Assembly: GCA_024226335.1 (NCBI GenBank)
Contig: JAAELY010000488.1
Location: 1 to 64,000, forward strand
DNA from: a bacterium
GTDB lineage: Bacteria; Myxococcota_A; UBA9160; SZUA-336
Direction of reading: 5' to 3'
Length of the DNA stretch: 64,000 bases
Translations under genes and position numbers: made by a program
The notes under the pieces: generated by a model
Seen by the model: only the letters and a program-made list of their open reading frames with translations
The model's database searches: none
Told to the model about the DNA's origin: nothing
Part shown: positions 8,252 through 17,451 of the stretch, in pieces
How positions within the stretch are numbered: position 1 is the first letter of the stretch
Layout: the number at the start of each line of letters is the position of its first letter

Positions 8252-9909
8252 TGGGCTCCGGGCGAAAGGAGATGAGTCTCCAGAGGGTTCGAGCGCAACA
8301 GCTGCGCCAGTGAACTCGCCGCGGGATAGTACACCGCTTCACCCTCATCGGAACCCAGGCCGGCCAGGGCGCGGGCGCGTTCCAGAGCCAGATCGACTCC
8401 CCCGAGCGCGTCGACCAGCTTCTTCTCGTGCGCCTGGGCTCCGGTCCAGACGCGACCCTCGGCCACGATGCGCAGATCGCGTTCCGAGACCCCGCGGCTC
8501 TCTGCGGCCTTTTTCACGAAGCTCTCGTAGATACTCTGCACCTGGCGCTTGAGCACGGCCTTGTTCTCGCGACTGCGGCGACCGGTGGCATCGTAGATAT
8601 CGGCATGGGCGCCGCGTTGCACGCCCTCACTGCTCGCACCCAGTTCGTTCAAGAATTCGTCGATGCCCAGACTTATGAGCACGACGCCGATCGAACCGGT
8701 GAGCGTGGTCGACTCGGCGACGATCTCGCGCGCAGCCATTGCGGCGTAGTATCCGCCCGAGGCGGCGGTGTCGCCCATGCTGGCCACCACGGGCTTGGCT
8801 TCGGAAAGCGTCCGCACGGCGCGCCAGATCATGTCGGACGCCAGGCTGTCCCCCCCTGGACTGTCGACGCGCAGCACGACCGCGCGCACGCGATCATCGC
8901 GTTCCAGGCGGTGCAAGAGGCCGACTACACCCTTCGGCGAGCTGCTCGCACGGCGAATCGTACCGGTCAAAGGCACCACGGCGACCTGCGCGCGACCGCG
9001 GCTGAGCGAGTGCCAGACGAAGCGCGGTCGGGCGAGCTTCAGGTAGGAGGACGTGCCAATCAAGCGGGCTTCGGGTTGTTCTTCGGCGTCGTCAACGGAC
9101 TCGAGCTCGTCGCGTTCGAGCTGCGCCAGTCGGACTGGAAGCTCGTCGGGATACAGCAACTCGTCGATCAGCCCGGCTTCGGCGGCTTCGGCGGCCAGAT
9201 AGGGACCTTCGTCGATCCAGCGCACGGCCTGTTCTTCGTCCTGGGCGCGGCCTGCGACGAGTCCGCAAACCAGCGAGCGATACAAATGCTCGACCACGGC
9301 TTCCAGCGCCTCGCGCGCCGGCTCACTCATCGAATCGCGATCGATGATGTCTGCGGCCGACTTGTAGCGACCCGCTGCGATCACTTCCGGACGGATGTGC
9401 CAGCGATCCAGCGCACGCCGGAAGAACAGACTCTGGGCGCGCACTCCAATCAGATCGAGTCGGGCTTCGGGTGCCATCCAGAAGCGATCCGCCAGACCCC
9501 CGAGCCATGCTCCGGCGTTACCCGTGCTCTCCGAATAGGCGACCAGCTTCTTTCCGGACTCGCGCAACAGGCTAAACGAGCGAGCCAGGGATGCGACCTT
9601 CGCCCAGCCCAGAGACGCGCTCCCCACGCGCACGATTACACCGCGCAGCCGGGGATCTTCCCGCGCCATTTCCAGAGCTTCCAGCGTCGAGGAAAGCGGG
9701 GGGGGTGCCGGCATGAACGATTCGAAAAAACCGGGGCGATTGCTAGGCACTTCGGTCACACCGCGGTCCAGTCGGATCACCAGCCAGTCGCGCGGAACGA
9801 AGCTCGCAAACGGGGCGACCGCAGCGTCTCGCAAGAACCCGCCCAGATTCGCGAGCGCGCGGCCCGCGATTCGCGCCGGGGCTGGTGATGTGCGCTTGTC
9901 CGTCATCAA
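8218..9909 (-). CDS. sppA: Signal peptide peptidase SppA, long (67K) type
   Basis: The 563-residue protein carries two ClpP/crotonase-like S49 domains. By comparison with E. coli SppA, the general base is Lys183 ('GRYKSAAD') in the first domain and the nucleophile is Ser384 ('GDTAASGGYYA') in the second. It would degrade cleaved signal peptides at the inner membrane. No clear N-terminal membrane segment is visible, unlike E. coli SppA, so membrane attachment may be peripheral. Its ATG overlaps the VWA gene stop (ATGA, 9906-9909). Confidence 0.9.
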   Translation of the reverse strand: MMTDKRTSPAPARIAGRALANLGGFLRDAAVAPFASFVPRDWLVIRLDRGVTEVPSNRPGFFESFMPAPPPLSSTLEALEMAREDPRLRGVIVRVGSASLGWAKVASLARSFSLLRESGKKLVAYSESTGNAGAWLGGLADRFWMAPEARLDLIGVRAQSLFFRRALDRWHIRPEVIAAGRYKSAADIIDRDSMSEPAREALEAVVEHLYRSLVCGLVAGRAQDEEQAVRWIDEGPYLAAEAAEAGLIDELLYPDELPVRLAQLERDELESVDDAEEQPEARLIGTSSYLKLARPRFVWHSLSRGRAQVAVVPLTGTIRRASSSPKGVVGLLHRLERDDRVRAVVLRVDSPGGDSLASDMIWRAVRTLSEAKPVVASMGDTAASGGYYAAMAAREIVAESTTLTGSIGVVLISLGIDEFLNELGASSEGVQRGAHADIYDATGRRSRENKAVLKRQVQSIYESFVKKAAESRGVSERDLRIVAEGRVWTGAQAHEKKLVDALGGVDLALERARALAGLGSDEGEAVYYPAASSLAQLLRSNPLETHLLSPGAQCLCPTEVPLD

Positions 9910-11534
9910 CGAATCCGCCGTCGCTTCTGGCTCAGATAGTCCACCATGACGTACTCACCGATCTGCCCCGGCGTGGTGTAGAACGCGCGCCCCTTGTTGA
10001 TGCGCGTCATGCCTTCGACAAAACTCATCAGCTCGGGTGCATTGTCCAGCATGAAGGTATTGATCGTGATGCCCTTGCGCGTAACGCGCTGCACCTCGCC
10101 GAAAGTCGCCCGGTTCGCGTGCGGGCTCGTACCGCCGGTCCCATTGGGCCACTCGACGCGCAGTTCGTCACCTGCAAAGTAGGCCGTGGGTTGGCCATCG
10201 GTGATCACGATGATCTGACTGTTCTCACTCGGATGCCGGTCGATCAGCCTCTGTGCGACCCGGAGACCGTCCTGCAGATTGGTAAACGGATCCGACATAT
10301 TCCACGACAGCTCTGGCAACTCGTCGATCTGCAACTCGCGCGCTCGCGTGTAGAAGCCGACGATGAAGAAGTAGTCGCGTGGGTAGCGCGTGCGGATCAG
10401 GTGATCCATGGCAATGGCCACGCGTTTGGCGGCCGCCCAGCGCCCCGACCACGACATGGACCAGCTCATGTCCAGCAGAAGGACCGTGGTCGTCTCGGTG
10501 GTCTGATCGGTATCGTAGACCTGCAGATCGGTGGGTTCGATTCTCAGCGGCACACCCGCGTTGCTCGGATCGCGCAGGAGCGCGTTTCGCACCGTGCCTA
10601 TGGCATCCAGGTGGGCCGGATCACCGAAGCGATACGGCTTGGAGCGCTCGACCGCCACATCACCGCCACCGCGGTACTGCGTCGCGTGTCCACCGGGATT
10701 TCCGTCCTTGAGCGAAGCGTAGATGTCGTCGAGCGCGAGTTCTCCGATTCGCCGGATCGCGCGCGGGGTCAACTCCAGACCGTTCTCGCCTTCGCGCAGA
10801 TAGCCGCCGCGCTGCAACGAGTCTTCCAGGTCGCGCAGAATCATGATGGACTGGGCGCCTTCTTCGCCGAATAGTTCGCGCATCTGCTCCATCGACAGCT
10901 CTTCGAAGTTCCCTTCCATGAGGTTCCGCGCCAGATCACTGATCTGCTCGACCTGGTTCATCAAGTCCAGCGCTTCCTCGTAACTCAGGTCGTGATCGCC
11001 TCGCATCGTCTGCTTGTTGCGACTGTAGAACTCCTCGAGGGCGCCGACGTCCTCCAGGTCTTCGAGAAGCTCGCGAAAATCCGCTTCGGCTTGCGCGTCG
11101 GCCCACTCGTAGTCCGCGAAGCGCTGGATGGCCTCCGATAGCTTGCGCGGCAATCCGTCGGATCGCTGGCGAAACTCGTTGAAGCGACTCGACTCGGTGC
11201 CCGATTGCTCGCGCACTGCCTGCTCTTCGCGTTCGAGGATCTCGTCGAGCTTCTCACGTCGCGAATCGAAGCTGTGGTCCATATTGTGCGGCGACATGAG
11301 TTCGCGCGCCTGGTCGCGCAATTGCCGGAGCATCTCCTCGACGCCCATCACGCGAAAGTCCATTCCGGCCAGATCAAAACCGTTGAAGCGCATCCAGTCC
11401 AGAGATTCCTGCGCGTCGAGGCCTTCCATGAGGAAGCGCGAAAACTCGTCGAGCGCGGCGTCCGCGTCGAGCGAGAATTCCGTCTGGCTGCCGTCCCAGC
11501 GGCTGTAGCGAATCAGGACCATGGCCTGGCTCAA
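9906..11534 (-). CDS. VWA-domain protein, partner of MoxR-type ATPase
   Basis: The 542-residue protein has a C-terminal von Willebrand A domain with an intact MIDAS metal motif DxSxS (D355, S357, S359; 'LLDMSWSMSW') and 'ITDGQPTAYF' later. The first 340 residues are acidic and helix-rich with no family I recognise. It follows the AAA+ gene directly, and VWA proteins next to MoxR ATPases act as chaperone or metal-insertion pairs, so the two probably work together. TTG 11534 overlaps the upstream stop as TTGA; ATG 11522 is the alternative start. Its substrate is unknown. Confidence 0.85.
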   Translation of the reverse strand: MSQAMVLIRYSRWDGSQTEFSLDADAALDEFSRFLMEGLDAQESLDWMRFNGFDLAGMDFRVMGVEEMLRQLRDQARELMSPHNMDHSFDSRREKLDEILEREEQAVREQSGTESSRFNEFRQRSDGLPRKLSEAIQRFADYEWADAQAEADFRELLEDLEDVGALEEFYSRNKQTMRGDHDLSYEEALDLMNQVEQISDLARNLMEGNFEELSMEQMRELFGEEGAQSIMILRDLEDSLQRGGYLREGENGLELTPRAIRRIGELALDDIYASLKDGNPGGHATQYRGGGDVAVERSKPYRFGDPAHLDAIGTVRNALLRDPSNAGVPLRIEPTDLQVYDTDQTTETTTVLLLDMSWSMSWSGRWAAAKRVAIAMDHLIRTRYPRDYFFIVGFYTRARELQIDELPELSWNMSDPFTNLQDGLRVAQRLIDRHPSENSQIIVITDGQPTAYFAGDELRVEWPNGTGGTSPHANRATFGEVQRVTRKGITINTFMLDNAPELMSFVEGMTRINKGRAFYTTPGQIGEYVMVDYLSQKRRRIR

Positions 11535-12925
11535 CTATAGAGGATTCGCTGATCCTGAACTTCCCGGTTCAGCTGATTGGACAGGTGGAGCCCCTCGAGA
11601 ATGAATTCGACGCCCGAGGCCACGCGTGCCGGGCTCGACACTTCTCCCAGCTTTTCGAGCAATGGACGCAGACCCGGAATTTGATCCACACCCTCGGCGT
11701 ACTCCTTCGACGGCATGCGATCGCCCACCTCGACCTTCCAGCCCTCGTTGAACGCGCGGACCACCGGTTCGAGGTCTTTGTCCTCGAGTAGTTCGTCGAA
11801 TACGACTTTCAGCGCGCGACGGGTGAGCGCGTCAATGATCTCCGCCTCGCTCTTCTCGGTGCCGGCGTACTCCAGCTCGATCTTCCCGCCCATCGACGCG
11901 GCCAGTCCGGGCAGATCGCTGACTCGTGGAACGGCGCTGTCCTCGCCGAGCATGAGGGCCCGGCGTTCCGCGGCGGCGATCAGGGTTTCGTAGTTGGCGA
12001 TGCTCGCACGCACCGAGACACCCGACGACTGACTGATGTCGGGGCTCTGGCGCGCCTGTAGAGTGATCTCGGCAACGACCTCCGCCAGGAAATCGGGCAC
12101 GTGTACATCGACCAGGCGCTTTTCGGGCTCGCGCAGTTCCTGCTTCATGACGTCCATCTCGAGCGCGCGCGTCAGCGGGTAGTGCGTGCGCACCTGAGAC
12201 TGGTAGCGATCCTTCAGCGGAGTGATGATGCGACCGCGTCGCGTGTAATCCTCGGGATTCGCGCTGGCCACGACCAGTACATCGAGCGGCAGTCGCACCT
12301 TGAAACCCTTGACCTGAAGATCGCGTTCTTCCATCACGTTGAACAGACCCACTTGCACCTTCTCGGCCAGGTCGGGCAGCTCGTTGATGCAGAACAGACC
12401 GCGGTTCGTGCGCGGAATCAGCCCGTAGTGGATGGTGCGTTCGTCGGCCAGGTAACGACCTTCGGCCACGCGGATCGGATCGATCTCTCCGATCAGATCC
12501 GCAATGCTCACGTCGGGTGTCGCCAGCTTTTCGCCGTAGCGTTGCTCGCGCGGCAGCCAGGCAATCGGAGTGTCGTCGCCCAGTTCTTCGACGCGCGCCT
12601 TGCCATAGTGGCTCACGGGTTTTAGTGGATCGTCGTTGACCTCACTTCCCTCAATCACCGGGACCACTTCGTCGAGCAGCTCGACGAGTTGGCGAATCAT
12701 TCGCGACTTGCCCTGTCCGCGCTCGCCCAGAAAGATCATGTCGTGACCGGCGAGGAGCGCGCTTTCGATCGCGGGCAGCACGCTGCGTTCATAGCCGATC
12801 ATATTGCGGAAGAGCGGCTCCTTGCGACGGATCCGCTCGATCAGGTTGGCACGCAATTCCTCGCGGACAGAACGTGCGCGATACCCGGAGGCCACGAGTG
12901 CCCCCAGCGTCGTCGGTCGATTCAC
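11531..12925 (-). CDS. AAA+ ATPase, MoxR/Mg-chelatase ChlI-like
   Basis: This 464-residue AAA+ protein has Walker A GERGQGKS (67-74), a Walker B-like stretch ending 'GLFCINELPDL', and a sensor 1 region 'LVVASANPEDYTRRG', typical of the MoxR/Mg-chelatase ChlI clade. Such ATPases remodel a client with a VWA partner, which here is the next gene (TTGA overlap). The frame is open to 13012, but GTG 12925 with GGGAG upstream starts at the first conserved residues. An M48 lipoprotein protease lies 43 bases upstream, suggesting an envelope-related role. That role is inference. Confidence 0.88.
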   Translation of the reverse strand: MNRPTTLGALVASGYRARSVREELRANLIERIRRKEPLFRNMIGYERSVLPAIESALLAGHDMIFLGERGQGKSRMIRQLVELLDEVVPVIEGSEVNDDPLKPVSHYGKARVEELGDDTPIAWLPREQRYGEKLATPDVSIADLIGEIDPIRVAEGRYLADERTIHYGLIPRTNRGLFCINELPDLAEKVQVGLFNVMEERDLQVKGFKVRLPLDVLVVASANPEDYTRRGRIITPLKDRYQSQVRTHYPLTRALEMDVMKQELREPEKRLVDVHVPDFLAEVVAEITLQARQSPDISQSSGVSVRASIANYETLIAAAERRALMLGEDSAVPRVSDLPGLAASMGGKIELEYAGTEKSEAEIIDALTRRALKVVFDELLEDKDLEPVVRAFNEGWKVEVGDRMPSKEYAEGVDQIPGLRPLLEKLGEVSSPARVASGVEFILEGLHLSNQLNREVQDQRILYS

Positions 12926-12968
12926 GGCCAAGCTCCCTTCGCTTCTGAAGCCTAGAACCGACGTCCGG

Positions 12969-13844
12969 TCACTCCTCGGCTTCGTCTCCCTCTTCCACGT
13001 CGATACCCGCATCCGTTCCGACGATCAATTCCAGGCGCTTCTGGATGATCGCGAGTCGACCACCATCGTCCTTCCGCGCTCGACCGAGGTCCGGCAGGGC
13101 GGCGATCTCGGATCTTGCATTTTCCATTCGATCGGTCGTCGCCGGATGACTCGCCAATAACTGCGGCGGCTTGAGCCCGCCGCCAGCCTCCTCCTTCAAG
13201 GTTTCGAACATCGTGATCAGTGCATTCGGATCGTATCCTGCGCCGCGCATCGTCTCAACTGCAAGCAAATCGGCCTCGCGCTCGAATTCCCGCGAGTAAG
13301 TCGAAAGATAGGCCTGAGCCGCAACCCTCGAAGCCATGTCGCCAGCGTTGGCCATATAGTAGTTGCCGGTCAATATCGCGATGGCCATCGAGGCGACCTG
13401 TGCAATGAAGCCCGTATTTCGCTGTCGCCGCACGTTCTGTGCCACATGACGCGCCGTGACGTGCCCGATTTCGTGGGCGATGACACCGGCGAGTTCGGCG
13501 GCGTTGTCCACGGCCTGGATGAGCCCCGTATTGACATAGATGGCGCCGCCCGGGATCGCAAAGGCGTTGAGATCTTCGCTCTCCACCACGTAGAAGCGAA
13601 AGTTGAAAGGACTGGGACGCGCGGCCGAACTCAGTTCCGCACCCAGCTTGCGGACATAGGAGACGGTGACCGGCTCGCGCATGAGCGTGAACTGCTTGGC
13701 GACCTGCCGCTGCGCCTGATGCCCGAGCTGCTTTTCTTCTTTGACCGAGATCGTTCCGCACGCGACGCTCGCACTGGTGAGGAGCAACAGAAGCGAGGTC
13801 CGGCGAATCCACCCCCTGGAAGTAGCGGGCGAGCTGTTCAACAT
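12969..13844 (-). CDS. M48-family metalloprotease lipoprotein (BepA/LoiP-like)
   Basis: The 291-residue protein has a lipoprotein signal ending at Cys29 (SVAC). Its peptidase M48 core has zinc motif HEIGH (H124, E125, H128) and a third ligand in 'EREAD' (E190). Homologues such as BepA and LoiP are periplasmic proteases that clear or help assemble outer-membrane proteins. It is the first gene of the minus-strand run leading to the MoxR-VWA-sppA block. The C-terminus is acidic ('DVEEGDEAEE'). Confidence 0.9.
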   Translation of the reverse strand: MLNSSPATSRGWIRRTSLLLLLTSASVACGTISVKEEKQLGHQAQRQVAKQFTLMREPVTVSYVRKLGAELSSAARPSPFNFRFYVVESEDLNAFAIPGGAIYVNTGLIQAVDNAAELAGVIAHEIGHVTARHVAQNVRRQRNTGFIAQVASMAIAILTGNYYMANAGDMASRVAAQAYLSTYSREFEREADLLAVETMRGAGYDPNALITMFETLKEEAGGGLKPPQLLASHPATTDRMENARSEIAALPDLGRARKDDGGRLAIIQKRLELIVGTDAGIDVEEGDEAEE

Positions 13845-13912
13845 GGATGGCTCCGTATGCCGGGGGTTGATTCGAATGAAAGGGCTTTGCTCTACCGAGC
13901 TGCTGATCTGTT

Positions 13913-15067
13913 TCAGACAGCCCCGGAGATCGACTTGTTCAAGGTCGAGATGACCGAACGGATCACCGAGAGCACGGCATTGTCGAAGTGGACGTTGTCG
14001 ATGATCGGAAGACCGTAGTTCTCGGCTTCCGCCAGGATGTGGTCCTGGATCGTCAGAATTTCCGCGAAGTGATCGATGTAGTGGTGGGCCGGTCGTTCTC
14101 GGGCGCGAACTCCACGGCGCAGGAAGCGGCTTCGATAGGCCTCTTTGTCGAGCGAAGCCGTGACCAGGAAGATGACGTGCGCGTCCTCGCGATAGCGTTC
14201 GAAGTCGACGATCCCGGGTACGAGATTGGCACCTTCGATCAGCATGCTGGTGTTCTCGGCGACAGCGCGGTCGAGCAAGGCGTGAACACCGACCGCAATC
14301 TTTTGCGCCTGCTCTCGAAAGCCGACGATCAGCGGATCGGTTCCCGAGCCCGGGTCCGGGTCCGTCGTCAGGCGCAGGTGGACATCAAAGGTGGAACCGT
14401 GGATCTCGGGCATCAGGTTCTCGGAGAACATCAGCCGCATGATCTGACGGATGGAATCGGTGCCGATCACACGCGGGATCTCGAGCCGGCGGGCGACATC
14501 GACCGCAATCGAGGTCTTGCCCACACCCGCAGCCCCACCTAGCAGAATGAAGACCGGGTGGCCGTCGTCGAGAGCCCTCCGCCATACGCGATAGCGCGTG
14601 GCGCTGTGCATACCGTGCGTCTGCTCGATCGTTTCAGCCACGCGCGTGCGCAGGTCGCTGCGCTTGATGCGCTTCATGCCCTCGCGCGCCATCCGCGCCT
14701 CCAACTCACGCGCCACGTCGTAGGCATCGCCCGGCTCGAGCCCGGCCCCCTGGAGCGAAACGGCGAGAATGCCCTTCGAGAACGGATTCGAGCTGCTGTC
14801 GTCGGACTCGACCCGTGGTGGATCCTGGAAAGGTGGGAGCGCATCGGCATCGATATCCGGATGCTCGGCTAGTTGGGCGTCCACGAGCTTGGACAGCTCG
14901 TCGATCTCCAGCCTACCCTGGCTCGCGACCTGTGCGCGAATCTTGTTGGCAATCTCCAGCGCGAGTTCGAAAGGGACTCCGCGAGAAACAAGAGACTGCA
15001 CAAGGATTCCGCGCATGAAAGGCCGGTCACCGTCGGGTCCGACAACGACGATAGATGCGCTAGACAC
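13913..15067 (-). CDS. 2-phosphoglycerate kinase-like protein with tandem ATP-cone domains
   Basis: In this 384-residue protein, residues 16-66 ('PFMRGILVQSLVSRGVPFE...') and 95-148 ('PFSKGILAVSLQGAGLEPG...') resemble each other and the ATP-cone nucleotide-sensing fold. A P-loop kinase domain follows with GGAAGVGKT (177-185). The kinase resembles archaeal 2-phosphoglycerate kinase, which makes the precursor of cyclic 2,3-diphosphoglycerate, but bacterial homologues are uncharacterised. GTG 15067 is used; an in-frame ATG at residue 18 would cut into the first cone. It lies 15 bases downstream of the Ppx/GppA gene. Confidence 0.75.
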   Translation of the reverse strand: MSSASIVVVGPDGDRPFMRGILVQSLVSRGVPFELALEIANKIRAQVASQGRLEIDELSKLVDAQLAEHPDIDADALPPFQDPPRVESDDSSSNPFSKGILAVSLQGAGLEPGDAYDVARELEARMAREGMKRIKRSDLRTRVAETIEQTHGMHSATRYRVWRRALDDGHPVFILLGGAAGVGKTSIAVDVARRLEIPRVIGTDSIRQIMRLMFSENLMPEIHGSTFDVHLRLTTDPDPGSGTDPLIVGFREQAQKIAVGVHALLDRAVAENTSMLIEGANLVPGIVDFERYREDAHVIFLVTASLDKEAYRSRFLRRGVRARERPAHHYIDHFAEILTIQDHILAEAENYGLPIIDNVHFDNAVLSVIRSVISTLNKSISGAV

Positions 15068-15082
15068 GAGGCTTGGACCTTA

Positions 15083-16024
15083 TCAAAACGCGGGGTCGCC
15101 TTCGAGAAGCCGAAGAGCGACGCCGTGCCGAACTCCCCGCCCGCTGGCTTCGAAGCCGTCGGCACCCAGCTTTTTCAGGATGACATCCAGGATCATCAAT
15201 CCCGCCACGATGACATCTGCGCGGCCGGGTTCCAGACCCGGAAGACTCTTGCGCTCGTCCACGCTCATCTTCGCCAGACCGGACAACCAGCGCGCGAGGG
15301 TCAGGCTGGACACCCGATACCCCTCGACCCGACCCGCATCGTAGACGGCGAGGTGCTGATCGAGCGCCGCCACGGTCGTGGCCGTACCCGCGACCGCAAT
15401 CACGCGCGCGCCGAGCGGCGGCTGGACCTGGCTCCCGATCGGGCTCGCGATCGACTCGATCCGGGTCCGAAGATCGATGAGTTCCGTTTCCGGCACCGGA
15501 TGGGAAGTCACGCAGGCTTCGGTCAGACGGACTGTTCCCATGGGCAGGCTAATTCCGCTCACGCGCTCATCCTGCTCCGTCCAGGCCAACTCCGTGCTGC
15601 CCCCTCCGACATCAATCACAATCAGTGGCGTTTGCCCCACGTTTCGATCTCGACGCAACGCCTCAATTGAAAACTCCGCTTCTTGATCGCTGGTTAAAAC
15701 ACACACCCGATCCAGGCCGTCCAGCGAGTGAAGGAATTTGCCCCCATCAACAGCTTTCCTTACCGCTTCCGTCCCGACGGCATCGATGCGATTCGCCCCC
15801 ATGCGACGTGCCTTGTCACTCAGGAGTTGAACGGCCTCGCGAGTGCGCGAGATCGCATCGGCGGCCAGTCGACCGGTCTCGAACACTCCCTGGCCGAGGC
15901 GCGTAATTCTTGAATCTTCAAGAACTACTTTGCCTCCGGCTTCCATCACCAGCAAGACGACAGTATTCGAGCCGATGTCGAGCACGCCGACACATGTTTT
16001 TGTATCACTGTCGCGATTGGCCAT
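15083..16024 (-). CDS. Ppx/GppA-family phosphatase
   Basis: This 313-residue member of the ASKHA fold has 'GVLDIGSNTVVLLV' (phosphate 1 loop), 'RLGQGV', and 'VIDVGGGSTELAW' (phosphate 2 loop). It is the short form without an HD domain, as in Ppx1/GppA-like enzymes that hydrolyse polyphosphate or pppGpp. Which of the two is the substrate cannot be told. It is divergent from the ParA-CBM48 gene and next to a phosphoglycerate-kinase-like gene. Confidence 0.88.
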   Translation of the reverse strand: MANRDSDTKTCVGVLDIGSNTVVLLVMEAGGKVVLEDSRITRLGQGVFETGRLAADAISRTREAVQLLSDKARRMGANRIDAVGTEAVRKAVDGGKFLHSLDGLDRVCVLTSDQEAEFSIEALRRDRNVGQTPLIVIDVGGGSTELAWTEQDERVSGISLPMGTVRLTEACVTSHPVPETELIDLRTRIESIASPIGSQVQPPLGARVIAVAGTATTVAALDQHLAVYDAGRVEGYRVSSLTLARWLSGLAKMSVDERKSLPGLEPGRADVIVAGLMILDVILKKLGADGFEASGRGVRHGVALRLLEGDPAF

Positions 16025-16311
16025 TCGTTTCGTCTGCTGCTACGCTTTTTTTTTCTGATTTGGGGGTGGTGAGCCGTGGGGCGGGTCAACCGATCTGGTA
16101 CTCACATACACGGACGGTACGCGGAATGCATCCGTTCAAGTTTCAAAAATCCGCTGCGAGTAATTCGCGGCGACGCACTCCATCCCCAACACTCTAGCCA
16201 AAGTCATTCGATGACTCGTTCCAGATGCCCCGGTTCATTCCCGTCTGGTCTCGTGTTTCGGATCCGATTCCCTGAATCAGGGAGAGTGTGACCCAAGGGG
16301 CAGGAGAGACC
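16025..16311. promoter_or_regulatory. Divergent intergenic region upstream of ParA-CBM48 gene
   Basis: This 287-base gap lies between divergent ppx and parA-like genes. It contains a T9 tract near 16047 and, close to the parA-like start, a 15-base perfect palindrome at 16269-16283 (TCCCTGA-A-TCAGGGA). The Shine-Dalgarno GGAGAG lies at 16303-16308, just before ATG 16312. I see no ORF of its own here and no convincing -35/-10 pair. Confidence 0.4.
16269..16283. promoter_or_regulatory. 15-bp palindrome, candidate operator
   Basis: TCCCTGA and TCAGGGA flank a single central A, 29 bases upstream of the ParA-CBM48 start. Size, symmetry and position fit a binding site for a dimeric regulator. No regulator for it is identified, and an mRNA leader hairpin is the alternative. 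Confidence 0.4.
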
Positions 16312-17415
16312 ATGCGTTGTATCGCTGTCATGAACCAGAAGGGTGGCTGCGGAAAGACCACGACCACTGTCAACCTTGCCGGGTGCCTGGCGGTGGAAGG
16401 GAACCGCGTTTTGGTCGTCGACATGGATCCGCAGGCCCACGCAACGCTGGGGTTGGGAATCGATCCCGAAGAAATTGATCAGAACCTGTACGAAGTCCTT
16501 TCAGAGGATCAGGACTCCGCTGCTCGACTCGACGAGATCATCGTCAACGCGAGCGACGGCCTCGATGTCGCGCCCTCGGGCGTGATCCTTTCGGCTCTCG
16601 AACAGAAGTTGACTGCGGAAGGTGCCCGAGGTCGGACCAATCGCCTGGCCTGTGCCCTTGAGAAGCTCGAACAGACCTATGACTTCGTGCTGATCGACTG
16701 CCCTCCGAACGTCGGCATTCTCACGTTCAATGCCCTGCGCGCGGCCGAAGAAGTCGTCATTCCTCTGGAAACCAGCTATTTCGCCATGCACGGCGTGGGA
16801 AAACTGCTCGAAACCGTCGGCCTGTTGGAGGACCGCATCGGACACACCTTGAAGGTCCGCATCCTCCCGACCCTTTTCGACGGTCGTACGCGCTTCGCCA
16901 AGCGCGCCCTCACGGAGATCCGCGAGACCTACAAAGACCTGGTCTTCGATACGGTCATTCGCCAGAACGTTCGCCTGCGCGAAGCCGCCCAGCGCGGCAT
17001 CTCGATCGCACAACTCGACCGGCGAAGCTACGGATTCGTCGATTACATGTCGCTGGCGCTCGAGCTGCTCTTCGACCGCGAGGAAGAAGTGCTTCCGGCA
17101 GACGCCGGTAACGAAGAGGTCGAGGGCTTCGACGACGAGGATCTGTCGGTCGGGGAAAAGGGCGTCGTGTTCGCCTACAAGGATCCCGGCGTGCGTGAAG
17201 TCCTGCTGGCCGGGGATTTCAACGATTGGATCCCGGACAAGGACGTCGAAACGCGCCTCGGACCCGGCGGAACCTGGGAGAAGATTGTCCGTCTCGGTCC
17301 TGGGGTGTATCAGTACAGGTACTTCGTCGACGGAGAATGGCAACCGGATCCCAGCAACCCACGACGCGTCGAGGGCCCTGCCGGCGGGATCAATTCAGTT
17401 CTGATCATCAGCTAG
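16312..17415 (+). CDS. ParA/MinD-type ATPase fused to CBM48 glycogen-binding domain
   Basis: In this 367-residue protein, residues 1-260 form a ParA/Soj ATPase with a deviant Walker A including the signature Lys ('QKGGCGKTTTTVN'), 'VDMDPQA' and 'IDCPPNVG'. An acidic linker leads to residues 285-367, which match the AMPK-beta/CBM48 early-set domain: 'GDFNDW' (W306), 'YQYRYFVDGEW' (R336, W343) and N361. These correspond to the AMPK-beta glycogen contacts W100, K126, W133 and N150, with Lys changed to Arg. A role in placing a polysaccharide granule or glycan-linked cargo is inferred. ATG 16312 with GGAGAG is chosen over GTG 16288. The next gene is a ParA-like partner. Confidence 0.9.
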   Translation: MRCIAVMNQKGGCGKTTTTVNLAGCLAVEGNRVLVVDMDPQAHATLGLGIDPEEIDQNLYEVLSEDQDSAARLDEIIVNASDGLDVAPSGVILSALEQKLTAEGARGRTNRLACALEKLEQTYDFVLIDCPPNVGILTFNALRAAEEVVIPLETSYFAMHGVGKLLETVGLLEDRIGHTLKVRILPTLFDGRTRFAKRALTEIRETYKDLVFDTVIRQNVRLREAAQRGISIAQLDRRSYGFVDYMSLALELLFDREEEVLPADAGNEEVEGFDDEDLSVGEKGVVFAYKDPGVREVLLAGDFNDWIPDKDVETRLGPGGTWEKIVRLGPGVYQYRYFVDGEWQPDPSNPRRVEGPAGGINSVLIIS

Positions 17416-17451
17416 CCGACGTCCCGCGCCCGGGCGTCCCGGGAGAACAGC

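Noticed and set aside
7632-8348. Upstream extension that would make RlmN 609 residues and suggest a fusion
   Set aside because: The extra 239 codons are Arg/Ser-rich sequence overlapping trmB and sppA in another frame. The TTG at 7631 with AGGAGG gives a normal-length enzyme.
8428-9888. 486-codon open frame on the plus strand opposite sppA
   Set aside because: It lies wholly antisense to sppA, has no recognisable motif and a composition (His, Arg, Gln-rich) typical of a shadow frame in high-GC DNA.
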